A DNA stretch of 64,000 bases from assembly GCA_003132405.1 (NCBI GenBank), contig PKXQ01000109.1, positions 1 through 64,000 on the forward strand. The letters run 5' to 3'. This DNA comes from Acidobacteriaceae bacterium (lineage in GTDB: Bacteria; Acidobacteriota; Terriglobia; Terriglobales; Acidobacteriaceae). Both the position numbers and the translations under genes were made by a program. The notes beneath the pieces were generated by a model. It ran no database searches, was not told the origin of the DNA, and saw only the letters and a list, made by a program, of their open reading frames with translations. Shown here piece by piece: positions 1-9,781 of the stretch. Position 1 is the first letter of the stretch; each line of letters starts with the position of its first letter.

Positions 1-79
1 CAGAGACGCGATTTATCGCCAACCACCTCAGGGTTTCCGGTTTTTCGACCGTCCGGGAGATGGAAATGGGTAGCCGAGT

Positions 80-1984
80 TTAGAGATCGGGACTCGGCGT
101 TGCAGCCTCGTTTGTATTACCGTTGGGCAAGCGCAAGAGTCCCAATGCGGCCATCACGTTCACGCCGTTCGTGCGAGTTAGCACACCCGGACGCATCCGA
201 TAGTCAAATCGCATCTCGCCGTTCTGATAGTATTCTTCAAAATGCACATTGATTGCCCGGTCGTCGAGAGCTTTGACCACCTCAGTAACAGCTAGATCGT
301 GGGTCGTTACAAGGCCGATCGCGCCCTTTGCGGCCAATTGTTCAATTACCGCTCTTGCCCCAACCAAGCGGTCAGCCGAATTTGTCCCGCCAAGCATCTC
401 GTCCAGTAAAAAGAGGACGTTGTTCGTGCGCGATAGATTGAGTATCCACTTCAGCCGCTCCACCTCGGCCTGGAATCGCGATTTTCCCAGCAACAGGGAG
501 TCATGAACAGAAATCGAGCACCCGATCTGCAATGGCGAGATCTGGAGTCGAGCGGCGCGCACCGGAGCCCCTGCCAATGCCAACACGGAGTTCAAGCCGA
601 CCGCACGCAGCAGAGTGCTCTTGCCTGCCATGTTTGAACCGCTCACCATGATCAACTGTGTCGTTTGACCATCAAGCTGCAGATCGCATCTCACGCAGGT
701 TTGCCGATCGAGTAATGGGTGGCCCAGTGCCTCGGCATGAAATAGCGGAGACGACTGGGGATTCAGGATGGCAAAAGTATGGTCTGGGTTTTCGTAGCAA
801 TACCGAGCCAAACAGAGCAATGCTTCAAACTCGCCGAGCGAATCCAACCATCTGGCCAATCCTTCCCGGTTTTGCCGTCGCCAACGTTCGATAAGAATTG
901 CAAGATTCGTTCCCCAAAGAAGCGGCGAGGCAAGCAGCGCAAAGTATTCAATTTGTCGAAAATTCAGAAGCCAAGCCCACAGGCGCAATCGTCGAATCTG
1001 TTTCGAGGGACGACCCGGCAAGCCCGTAAGGCGCAACTGCAGCGCCTTAAGCAAAGGACACTGGAAATTTTCCGCCTCGATGCGTTCCAACAACGGAGCA
1101 AGCAGCGAAAGCTCGAATGAAGGAAGGACAAGGTTAGCGGCTGTCAGCCTCGTTTTCTTTAGAAGTACAGCCGCGAGCATTACTTCCAGCCCGACTAAGA
1201 CGCCAATAGCCCAAAGCCAGCCACGAGTATAGGCCCCGATAGAAACAAATCCTGACAGGCCGATCAGGCAAATTGGGAGAAGGATCGCGAGCGTCTGCGC
1301 ATAAGGCGGAAAACTAATGACAGGACCACTTGCCCAGTCCCGAGCCGATGCACCCGACGCACCGGCCTGATCGAATGCACCTCCGTCTACAGACGCCCAG
1401 TCCTCTCGAAGGTCGAGCTGATCACGAAGTTCAGCAACCGCTCGCTGCCGCTCAGCGATCTCAGCGCACTCCGCCGGATTGAGCAACCATTTCGCCAGGA
1501 TAGCCCCACCGATGCCTGTGCGAGCCGTACAAAGCAGTTCGAAAAGAGATCCAGTGCCAAATAAATCCAGATCGGAAGCGTAGGGATGGCTCTCGGGCCG
1601 GAATTCCAAACCGCCAAACCCACGTCCTTGCTACTGGTGGTGCAAGCGTCCCACCCCGAGCTCGTAAAAACTTACGATCCATCGCATGCGGCTATGGAGG
1701 CGTGCATTCTTCGTAAGCGATTGGAAGATGGACAGAGCGACGACCAAAGGTAGCAGAATCCAAAGCGCAGAAACCGAGTGCAGCGAAAGCGCTGCCCAAG
1801 CCACAACGATACCAGCCAGAGCGGCCGTAATCAGATACGTCCACAGGCGCTGGTGCAGTTCCCTGATGCCCGCAAGCCGCCGTTGCATTTCGGCCAAACG
1901 GCGGGTGTATTCACCGTTTGGGATTTCCTGCGCTGTGTTAGTCAGGGCTTCGCGTCCCGCGAATTCAGAAGTACTCATGTCCAC
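80..1984 (-). pseudogene. Membrane-associated MutS-like ATPase, interrupted by an in-frame TAG (1631-1633)
   Basis: ORFs 1631..1984 and 80..1609 lie in the same minus-strand frame. Walker A (SGSNMAGKSTLL) and LLDEMLGGTN motifs; TM segments. The two parts read ...ELGVGRLHHQ*QGRGFGGLEFRPESHPYASDLDLFG..., continuous apart from one stop. Confidence 0.8.
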
Positions 1985-2469
1985 ACCGTCTCTCCAGGCC
2001 GGGGAGCCTGATTTTGTGTAACTAGAAAAGCAGCAGGCAGCGCCGTGCGCATCCGGCGTGCGCTCAGATCAAGAGGGGCTACAACGAGAGAGTGGGCGGG
2101 GGACGCTGAAAGAGCAGAGAAAGACTTGGTTCATTTGGAACGCCGATAGCCGCCTGCGATCGCTCTGTCCATCGCCGATCAACGCGCAACGAAAAAAAAG
2201 ACACTGGAAGCGCACGGAGAGAGGCGATTACGAATCTGCAGATATTTGCTGAGTGAACAACGACAAATGCAAGGAGGCAGGAAAGCACGACGAAAGCAAT
2301 TAGCTTGAAGAGACCAACAATAAGAAGTGGACGAAGATCTAGTACAAACAAACCAAAAAGACAGTAAGCGGCGTTAAAGAACGCTTGGATATGGCGATAG
2401 AGGCCCATGCGTGTCTCGCAGCAACAAGTATACAGCTGTCGACTCCCAGCGCCCTGTAGCCTCACCGAC

Positions 2470-2503
2470 GCGTAACATCGCATTAGCACTCATTGACCCT
2501 GCA
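2470..2503. repeat. Interspersed repeat copy 1 (GCGTAACATCGCRTTTACACTCATTGACCCTGC-type)
   Basis: GCGTAACATCGCATTAGCACTCATTGACCCTGC; related copies at 2957 and 4346. Confidence 0.8.
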
Positions 2504-2561
2504 GTCAAAACGCGCAATCGCCCGATAGGGTTCACTGGCATCGCGTGGGCCTGTTCCTATT

Positions 2562-2915
2562 TCAGCGCCGATTAAAGTGCTCAAGAACGATCCACGTGCA
2601 AACCATTGCAATGCCAGACGCGAGGACAAAGGCCCACCCCACGATCCGCACGCGGACAGCGAATCTATTTCGTCGATAAGTAACAATCAAGCCCGCAATC
2701 CAGCAGAAAGGGCTGATGACTGCAAGCAGAACCGGGGCAGCCACAACCGATGCGGAAACCAGAGAGCGGGCCGAGTGCGGAGCGAGTTTGATTGTGAGGA
2801 CTAGCGCAGCGCAATACGCCGTTATTCCCCAGCAGGGGATGCAGAGCAGCAGAGCCGTCAGCGGAAGGAAAACGCTCTTGCGATCTGCGCCAATACTTGT
2901 TGAACTGTCGGCCAC
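2562..2915 (-). CDS. Small hypothetical membrane protein
   Basis: 117 aa ORF with three hydrophobic segments; no family recognised. Confidence 0.4.
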   Translation of the reverse strand: MADSSTSIGADRKSVFLPLTALLLCIPCWGITAYCAALVLTIKLAPHSARSLVSASVVAAPVLLAVISPFCWIAGLIVTYRRNRFAVRVRIVGWAFVLASGIAMVCTWIVLEHFNRR

Positions 2916-2954
2916 TCGGGCGATTGTATCTCAATCAATTCACGAGGACCCTTG

Positions 2955-2990
2955 TTGGCGTAACATCCCGATTTCACTCATCGACCCAGC
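2955..2990. repeat. Interspersed repeat copy 2
   Basis: TTGGCGTAACATCCCGATTTCACTCATCGACCCAGC. Confidence 0.8.
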
Positions 2991-3204
2991 AAAAGGCGAA
3001 ACAAAGGCGCAAGCTTGTGCTAACGCCTGTGTTACAACAATGAAGAGCTTTTTCTTTTTGCGCAACCATCTTGAGGACCTTGGATATTTGGAAGCTCTTA
3101 CTGCAGCGCCTGTTTCCTTTCGCCAGACGGAACATTAGAATGTTCGTCGGATTACCAGCTTACCTTTGACCCGGAGGTACGTCTTATTTTTCAACGAGGA
3201 TGCC

Positions 3205-4323
3205 ATGAACCGGTCCCGCCTGTTGCTCGTTGCTTGTATCGCTTTCAGTTTCACCATCAGTTTTGCGGTCGCGGATGCAGCATTTCGTGCGGCTGCATCG
3301 CGCGTGGAGACGGTCACGCCCGCCGCGCCGATGCTCCAACCACGCTCGGGACAGACCGCCACTCTCCTTCCCGACGGGAAAGTTCTCATTGCTGGTGGCA
3401 TGCGCCGTAACCAGGATTTCTTCAGGTCTGCCGAGCTCTATGATCCTGCGACCGGCAAGTTTCAGCCAACCGGAGAGATGACCGAGCGGCGTGTGGGACA
3501 TATCGCGGTGCTGCTGCGGTCGGGAAAGGTTCTGATCGCCGGAGGTTGGGTGGGCCACGGTACAACTGACTCCGCCGAGCTGTACGATCCGGCGACGCGG
3601 AAGTTCACAGCGACAGCAAAGCTGACGGCTCGGCGCGGCGAACCCCGCGCGACCATGCTGGCCAATGGCGACGTGCTCATTACGGGAGGAGACGATCACG
3701 ACGGGGCGGACGGGCATTTAGCCTCGGCTGAAGTCTTCCGCGCGGCGACCCTGTCGTTCCAGGCAACTGGGGCGATGCATCATGCCCACGAGGCGCACAC
3801 AGCGACATTGCTCAACGACGGGAAGGTGCTGATCGCTGGAGGCAAAGGCGAAAGTTTGACCGCAAGGGCCGAGCTTTACGATCCGAAGACTGGAACATTC
3901 AGTGAGACCGGCAGTTTGGTCACGGCGCGCTATAAGCACACGGCGGGGCTACTCGCGGATGGTCGTGTGCTCATCGCGGGAGGATCCGACGAGCGTGACT
4001 GGAGCGGGAATCTGAACAGTGCGGAAGTCTACGATCCGCGCACGGGGAAGTTCTTACTGACACCCTCAATGAATGACAGCCGCTTTAAGTTGCCGGAAGA
4101 AGCAGTGCAGTTGCAGGATGGAAAACTGCTCGTTGCTGGTGGAAGCAGAGAAGTAGAAATCTTCGATCCGGCAAGCGGGAGGTTTCTCGTGGTGTTGGGC
4201 CAGATGAATGACAAGTGGCACTACATGACTGAAACAAGGCTCCGCGACGGCAGCGTATTGCTGGCGGGCGGATATCCGAACAGCGATCAGGCAACAGCGC
4301 AGACCTGGATCTACCGGCCGTAA
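3205..4323 (+). CDS. Kelch-repeat secreted protein
   Basis: Signal peptide (MNRSRLLLVACIAFSFTISFAVADA) and repeated LLPDGKVLIAGG...AELYDPATGKF units. ATG at 3205 is preferred over the 3166 start. Confidence 0.85.
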   Translation: MNRSRLLLVACIAFSFTISFAVADAAFRAAASRVETVTPAAPMLQPRSGQTATLLPDGKVLIAGGMRRNQDFFRSAELYDPATGKFQPTGEMTERRVGHIAVLLRSGKVLIAGGWVGHGTTDSAELYDPATRKFTATAKLTARRGEPRATMLANGDVLITGGDDHDGADGHLASAEVFRAATLSFQATGAMHHAHEAHTATLLNDGKVLIAGGKGESLTARAELYDPKTGTFSETGSLVTARYKHTAGLLADGRVLIAGGSDERDWSGNLNSAEVYDPRTGKFLLTPSMNDSRFKLPEEAVQLQDGKLLVAGGSREVEIFDPASGRFLVVLGQMNDKWHYMTETRLRDGSVLLAGGYPNSDQATAQTWIYRP

Positions 4324-4343
4324 GGAGATCCCTGCGCACATAA

Positions 4344-4379
4344 TTGGCGTAACATCGCGTTTACACTCATTGACCCTGC
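4344..4379. repeat. Interspersed repeat copy 3
   Basis: TTGGCGTAACATCGCGTTTACACTCATTGACCCTGC. Confidence 0.8.
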
Positions 4380-4694
4380 GCGGGGTTTTGAGTGTAATCG
4401 CCTGTGGCTGTTAAAAAACTCGCGTTTCGTCCCTAACAACCGAAATTTGGGGGATAGAAAATGTCTGGGCGACCCGAGAGAATCGATTGTGGGGCTTCCT
4501 GACGCAATTTTATTTTTGCGAATTTCGTGGGAAGGAGTTTTTCAACAGCCCACGCCTGATTGCAACAGTCAGCTTAAATTCAGTCCGCTTTTAATTGTTT
4601 CACCTGCCTTCCTACCATAAGGGCAGTGCGCAGTAGGTACACTTCTTGGCGCGCACGACTCGGCACGGCTCAAGCATGCCCGAACTGTTCTCCA

Positions 4695-5085
4695 CAAGTC
4701 GGAGGGCCCGAACGCGGTGACCGGCGGAAAGAAGCCCGGCAATAAAGGGATATTTTGTCGAGCCGACCGTGCTCGTAAATACGAAAGACGACATGCGTGA
4801 AGAAATCTTCGGTCCGGTGGTGGCGGCAACGCCATTCGATGATCCAGAGGAACTCACTCCGCGCGCCAATGACAAAGTTTACGGTCTCGCGGCGGGAATC
4901 TGGACCAAGGGATATTTCCAAGGCGCACCGCCTCGCAGCTGCTCTGCGTGCCGGAACCATCTGGATCAACTGTTACAACATATTCGACGGGCTCTGCCCT
5001 TTGGCGGTTACAAACAATCCGCTGGGGACGCGAAATGAGCAAAGATGTTCTCAGTCTCTACATGCAGACGAAAGCAGTGTGCGCT
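4695..5085 (+). pseudogene. Aldehyde dehydrogenase C-terminal relic with several frameshifts
   Basis: Across frames: KSEGPNAVTGGKKPGNKG / [53 protein letters not shown] / [26 protein letters not shown] / [10 protein letters not shown] / [15 protein letters not shown]. Confidence 0.85.
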
Positions 5086-5110
5086 CGGATTTAATTAACA
5101 GGTAAGAAAT

Positions 5111-5140
5111 AAAAAGGCGGCACTCGGGTCGCCTTTTTTA
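5111..5140 (+). terminator. Rho-independent-type terminator
   Basis: AAAAAGGCG-gcactcgggt-CGCCTTTTTT hairpin with T-run. Confidence 0.7.
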
Positions 5141-5358
5141 TTTCGTGAGGTCTTCTGTGGACGGAGATTTCAGGCCTTCGCCGGAACTATGCACTTACCG
5201 CTCCGGCTTCTGCGGCGCTCGCCTTGCGTTGCGCGTGCCGGATCCCGGATTGATAGGGTGGGTTGACGGTCACCTTGACCAGTGACGTTCGTCCTTGCGC
5301 CATTTTTCGCGGCGGTCTGAAATGAAGACGTAAATGGTCGGTCGTCAGACCAATTGCC

Positions 5359-6072
5359 ATGACAGCCACCGCAGCACCTGCGCGAGTCGAGTTTGAAGCG
5401 ATTCCCAGAAATAAGGTTTACCAGGAGGTCGCCAAGCGGCTGGAGCGCCATATTGCGGAAGAGCTGAAGCCGGGTGACCGGCTCCCATCGGAACGTGAGC
5501 TGGTTAGGATGCTCTGCGTGAGCCGCGGGTCCGTGCGGGACGCGATTCGGACATTGGAAGTGATGGGTCTGCTTGAGCCACGCCAGGGCATCGGCACCGT
5601 GGTTTGCATTCCCGGCTCCGGGCCAGCCAGTCCCTTGACGAGCGCGCTCCGGGAAAAACGCAAGATGATTGCCGAACTGCTCGACGTGCGCAAGATGCTC
5701 GAGCCACCCCTGGCCGGGCGTGCCGCTCTGCACGCCTCTTCCGATGAGATCTCCGACATGCAGGACATTCTTCTACGCCAGGAGGCGAAGCAGAGCCAGG
5801 GTGATCTCGGAATTGAAGAAGACTCTGAGTTTCATTACAGCATCGCCCTGGCATCCAGCAACACCGTGGTATTGAAAGTGGTGGATGTGCTGATGGACTT
5901 GTTGAGGGAGACTCGGGAGCGTTCTTTGCAGGGAGAAGGGCGGCAAGCAAAGTCGCTCGCCGCGCACCATCGAATTCTCTCGGCCGTGAAGCGAGGCGAC
6001 GCCGCAGCCGCCGAGGCTGCCATGCGCCGGCATTTGCAGGAGATTGAAAACATAGTTCTGAAGAAGCTCTGA
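5359..6072 (+). CDS. GntR/FadR-family transcriptional regulator (FCD domain)
   Basis: N-terminal wHTH (YQEVAKRLERHIAEELKPGDRLPSERELVRMLCVSRGSVRDAIRTLEVMGLLEPRQGIGTVV) and FCD-like C-terminus. Confidence 0.9.
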   Translation: MTATAAPARVEFEAIPRNKVYQEVAKRLERHIAEELKPGDRLPSERELVRMLCVSRGSVRDAIRTLEVMGLLEPRQGIGTVVCIPGSGPASPLTSALREKRKMIAELLDVRKMLEPPLAGRAALHASSDEISDMQDILLRQEAKQSQGDLGIEEDSEFHYSIALASSNTVVLKVVDVLMDLLRETRERSLQGEGRQAKSLAAHHRILSAVKRGDAAAAEAAMRRHLQEIENIVLKKL

Positions 6073-6101
6073 AAAAGTTGTAAAGAAATGGAGGTTGCAA
6101 A

Positions 6102-7283
6102 ATGGGCCAGCTATTTGCGGTTGAAGTCGTCTACCGAGGGGTCTTTCAGAAGACCCTGGCCAAGAACATAACCCGCGACATTGTTTTAGCCGCGCATAAC
6201 GAAGGTAAGCTGGGCATTTCCTTCGGCCGTTATGGAGATGCTCCGGAACGCAATGGGATTCCAGCAAAGAGTTTTGCCATCGTCGCTAACGATGAGCAAA
6301 CGCTCGAGGAAGGAATGGCTCAATATGAGCCCAAGCACGTCGATCTCACCGTGGTTCTCGATGACACGCTCTCAAAGGGCGCGGAGTCCTGGGCTTGGTA
6401 CGGCCTGCAGCCGGTTCATCATGCTTTAAAACCGGGCGCCACTCTTATCGTTATTTCTCAGGAGGACGCGCCTGCTCTACTGAAAAATATCCACCGTCGC
6501 GATAAGGCTTACAAACTGGCAATTCTGAAGGGCATCACTAGCTTCTCCGGCATGTGGGTATTCAAGGATGACCACACCGACGTCCGCGTCCTGGGCGCGA
6601 TCGCCAGTGCGCTGCCGCAATTGTTCAGCCTGAATTCGGTCCTGCAATTCATTAACGAAAAGTTGAAGAGCGAACTGAAAGTGATCTCAGCGCGCAATGC
6701 TTTCGATCGCTTTTCGACGGTTGATGTGCCAGCGGGACAAGGCAATCCCGAAGAGCTGTTCAAGTTTGAACTGCCTGGCTGGGATCACATGCGAGATGGC
6801 GTCTCGATTAAAGGTCAGCCGCAGGGCGGGCCCTATGCCGACCCGGTGACTGGAGAAGTTGGCGGCTTCCGGCCAGCGCGCAACGAGCTGTTCAAGAAGT
6901 ACTCTACGCGCAGTATGCGACCGGTGGTGAACTTCTCCACTTGCACGAAATGCACGCTGTGCGGGCTCAACTGTCCGGACGCGTCGTTCGACATCACGCC
7001 TGATGGACACTACGACGCCAATCTCGAGTCGTGCTGCGGCTGTGGCATTTGCGAAGAGGTTTGCCCGGTGAAGGAGTGCGTCACCATGGTGAACGAATCG
7101 GAATTCCACGATAACAAGAGCCAGTGGGAGGCGTTCAGAAAAGATAAAGATGCCTATTTGAACTGGCTGGAAACCACGATTGCGAAGGCTTCTCCGATCG
7201 AGAAACGGTCGCATGGATTCCGTTATCGGGGGCAGTATCAAGAACAGGTCCCCGAAGCCCTGGAAGTTGCTCGCAAAGGCTAG
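6102..7283 (+). CDS. 2-oxoacid:ferredoxin oxidoreductase, fused gamma-delta subunit (candidate oxalate oxidoreductase)
   Basis: Gamma domain plus two [4Fe-4S] motifs (CTKCTLCGLNCPD, CCGCGICEEVCPVKEC); RBS-like tggagg upstream. Confidence 0.9.
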   Translation: MGQLFAVEVVYRGVFQKTLAKNITRDIVLAAHNEGKLGISFGRYGDAPERNGIPAKSFAIVANDEQTLEEGMAQYEPKHVDLTVVLDDTLSKGAESWAWYGLQPVHHALKPGATLIVISQEDAPALLKNIHRRDKAYKLAILKGITSFSGMWVFKDDHTDVRVLGAIASALPQLFSLNSVLQFINEKLKSELKVISARNAFDRFSTVDVPAGQGNPEELFKFELPGWDHMRDGVSIKGQPQGGPYADPVTGEVGGFRPARNELFKKYSTRSMRPVVNFSTCTKCTLCGLNCPDASFDITPDGHYDANLESCCGCGICEEVCPVKECVTMVNESEFHDNKSQWEAFRKDKDAYLNWLETTIAKASPIEKRSHGFRYRGQYQEQVPEALEVARKG

Positions 7284-7335
7284 TGGCCACAGGCGCAAGC
7301 CTGAAGACCTTTCCCTGAAAAACAAGGAGATTGAA

Positions 7336-8577
7336 ATGGCGACACTGACATTACCGGTTGAGGAAAAAAAGAAAAGCAAGATTAATGAGCAGGAAGCCCT
7401 GATCACGGGCGCCGAGGCCATTGCGATTGCCTGCAAACTGGCGAACGTCGACGTGGTCACGGCTTACCCGATTCGGCCGTACGACACGGTGATGCAATAC
7501 ATCAGCCAACTGGTAGCAGACGGCGAGATGGACTGCGAGTACATCGTGGCGGAAGGCGAGCATTCTCAATTCGAAATCGTGAAGCATGCGTCGGTTTGCG
7601 GAGCACGCGTGTTCTGCGGTTCGAGCGGCGTGGGCTGGATGTATGCCATGGAAGCGCTGACCGTCAGTCCGGCTCTGCGCGTGCCCATGGTGTGCATGGT
7701 GGGCAACCGGGCGCTCGACGATCCCGGCGCCTTTGGCGTGGAACATAACGATGCCCTGGCAGTCCGCGACCTGGGCTGGCTGTTGACCTGGGTCGATAGC
7801 GCGCAGGAAGCACTCGACACCGCACTGATCGCCTATCGTGTGGCGGAAGATCGCCGCATTTTTGTTCCTCTGGCGATCAGCTGCGACGGCGCATTTCTCA
7901 CTCACTCGCAAGCGCTGGTTAAGATTCCGGCGGCCGAGTTGGTTAAGAAATTCCTGCCGGCTTACAACCGCGGCGATCTGCTGCTCCATCCCGACAATGT
8001 TATTTCGGTGGCTCCACAGGCCAACGAAGATTGGGTGATGGAGATTCGACGGCAGAATTACAAAGTCACTGAAGTTGCCTGCGACGTGATTCGCGAAGTC
8101 TATGCCGAGTTCGAGCATACGTTCGGACGCAAGTACGGCAATCCGTTCTTCGAAGAATATATGACCGAGGGTGCGGACGTCGTGTTGCTGGGCATGGGAA
8201 CCATGTCAACGCCGGTGAAAGTGGCGGTTCGCAAGCTGCGCGAGGAAGGAAAGAAGGTTGGCTTCGTACGGCTGCGCTGGTTCCGGCCGTTTGCCGGTCC
8301 GGAGATTGCGAAGTGCCTGGAGCGGTTCAAGGCTGTCGGCGTCATCGATCGCGACTTCTCGTTCGGTTCGCCGGACCTGAGTGGCGTGGTGGCGACGGAA
8401 GTTCGCTCCGCCATGTACTCGAGCAGCAGCACCAGACCGCCGGTGATTGGCTTTATCGGTGGACTGGGTGGCCGCGAAATCACCGTGCCCGACGTGGAGA
8501 CGATGACCGATATCGTGTTCCGAGCCGCGAAAGGTAAGGCGCAACCCCTGACGCAATGGTTTGGGCTGCGGGAGTAA
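7336..8577 (+). CDS. 2-oxoacid:ferredoxin oxidoreductase alpha subunit (candidate oxalate oxidoreductase)
   Basis: PorA-like; AYPIRPYDTVMQ instead of YPITP, VAEGEHSQFE, GSSGVGWMYAMEAL, RALDDPGAFGVEHND. ATG at 7336 after aacaaggag. Confidence 0.9.
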   Translation: MATLTLPVEEKKKSKINEQEALITGAEAIAIACKLANVDVVTAYPIRPYDTVMQYISQLVADGEMDCEYIVAEGEHSQFEIVKHASVCGARVFCGSSGVGWMYAMEALTVSPALRVPMVCMVGNRALDDPGAFGVEHNDALAVRDLGWLLTWVDSAQEALDTALIAYRVAEDRRIFVPLAISCDGAFLTHSQALVKIPAAELVKKFLPAYNRGDLLLHPDNVISVAPQANEDWVMEIRRQNYKVTEVACDVIREVYAEFEHTFGRKYGNPFFEEYMTEGADVVLLGMGTMSTPVKVAVRKLREEGKKVGFVRLRWFRPFAGPEIAKCLERFKAVGVIDRDFSFGSPDLSGVVATEVRSAMYSSSSTRPPVIGFIGGLGGREITVPDVETMTDIVFRAAKGKAQPLTQWFGLRE

Positions 8578-8581
8578 CACG

Positions 8582-8632
8582 TGTGGTGGCGGGGCTTTGC
8601 CCCGCCTGGACGGGGCAGAGCCCGTCACCACA
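8582..8632. repeat. Long imperfect hairpin between alpha and beta genes
   Basis: TGTGGTGGCGGGGCTTTGCCCCG ... CGGGGCAGAGCCCGTCACCACA; arms complementary except for two mismatches and one gap. Confidence 0.85.
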
Positions 8633-8667
8633 CAGACATACTCCAGAGCCGGAAAGGACAAACAATT

Positions 8668-9687
8668 ATGACCACGAGCACTTTTGTAGATGAAAAACCG
8701 ACACAAAACCTGGAACCCTTCAAAGGCGTCAAGAAGGTTCCACACGAGGAGTACTACACGTCCGGCCACCGCACCTGCCAGGGCTGCGAGTCTGCGCAAA
8801 TCATGAAACTGATGGCGAAGGCTGCTGGCCCGCGAACGATCGTTCTGGGCAGCACGGGTTGCATGTACGTGGCGAACACCTCTTACTATTCAACCCCGTG
8901 GGGCGTGCCGTGGATGCACACGCAACTGGGCAGTTCGGGCTCGGCCGCGCTGGGAGCGGCGGCGGCCTTCCGCGTCCAGATGCGCAAGGGCGCGATGAAG
9001 GATGAACCCATCAACGTCATCGCGTTCTGCGGCGACGGCGGCGGTGCGGACATGGGACTGGGCGCGATCTCGGCCACCATGTGCCATCCCGATTACAACC
9101 TGCTGATCCTGATGTACGACAACGAGTCCTATGCCAATACCGATATCCAGATTTCGGGGGCATCGCCGTATGGCGTGAACACTTCGTTCAGTACGCCGGG
9201 AAAAGTGAAACGGATCATGAATCACCGCTGGAAAAAGAACATGGCGCCGTTGATCGCGGTCGGCCATCCCACGGTGAAGTATGTATCGACCATCTCGACG
9301 TCCTATCCTCTGCAGGCGATGAACAGCGTTCGCAAGGCGCTGTCGGTCGGCGGTCCAACGTTCATTCACTGCTTGAATCCCTGCCCGAAAGGCTGGGACT
9401 TCGATCCTGTGCTTTCTTTCCAATTGGGCGAACTGGCCGTGAACACGGGCATTTTCCCTCTCTACGAGATCGAGAATGGCAAGCTGAAAATGTACGGCAA
9501 GAGCAAGGATATTGTGAACGGAAGATTCAAACGTCTTCCGGTTCGCGACTATTTGCTCAAGCAGGGAAGGTTCGCGCATTTCATCGAGGAAGATATCGAA
9601 TACTTCCAGAGCAAGATCGACGAGACGTGGGATAAGTGGCTGGTGCCGGGAATCATTCCGCTCCAGAAAGACGTCGAAGCCGAATAA
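8668..9687 (+). CDS. 2-oxoacid:ferredoxin oxidoreductase beta subunit (TPP binding)
   Basis: PorB-like; CQGCESAQIM, AFCGDGGGADMGLGAISATM...YDNESYANTDIQISG. Confidence 0.92.
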   Translation: MTTSTFVDEKPTQNLEPFKGVKKVPHEEYYTSGHRTCQGCESAQIMKLMAKAAGPRTIVLGSTGCMYVANTSYYSTPWGVPWMHTQLGSSGSAALGAAAAFRVQMRKGAMKDEPINVIAFCGDGGGADMGLGAISATMCHPDYNLLILMYDNESYANTDIQISGASPYGVNTSFSTPGKVKRIMNHRWKKNMAPLIAVGHPTVKYVSTISTSYPLQAMNSVRKALSVGGPTFIHCLNPCPKGWDFDPVLSFQLGELAVNTGIFPLYEIENGKLKMYGKSKDIVNGRFKRLPVRDYLLKQGRFAHFIEEDIEYFQSKIDETWDKWLVPGIIPLQKDVEAE

Positions 9688-9690
9688 CAC

Positions 9691-9717
9691 ACCCGCCCCA
9701 TACCGGGCGGGTTTTTC
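9691..9717 (+). terminator. Rho-independent-type terminator after the oxidoreductase operon
   Basis: ACCCGCCCcataccGGGCGGGTTTTT. Confidence 0.8.
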
Positions 9718-9781
9718 ATTTTCCGGAAGCTTCCGGCAAGGGGCCTAAGCGCGAACAATCGACAATTAGTAGGAGGACGTT

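Noticed and set aside
2079-2489. 136-aa minus-strand ORF
   Set aside because: One hydrophobic stretch but no family and it runs through repeat copy 1; not strong enough to call as a CDS.
7180-7335. N-terminal extension of the alpha subunit ORF
   Set aside because: Overlaps the end of the gamma-delta gene; ATG at 7336 has an RBS and begins the recognisable protein.
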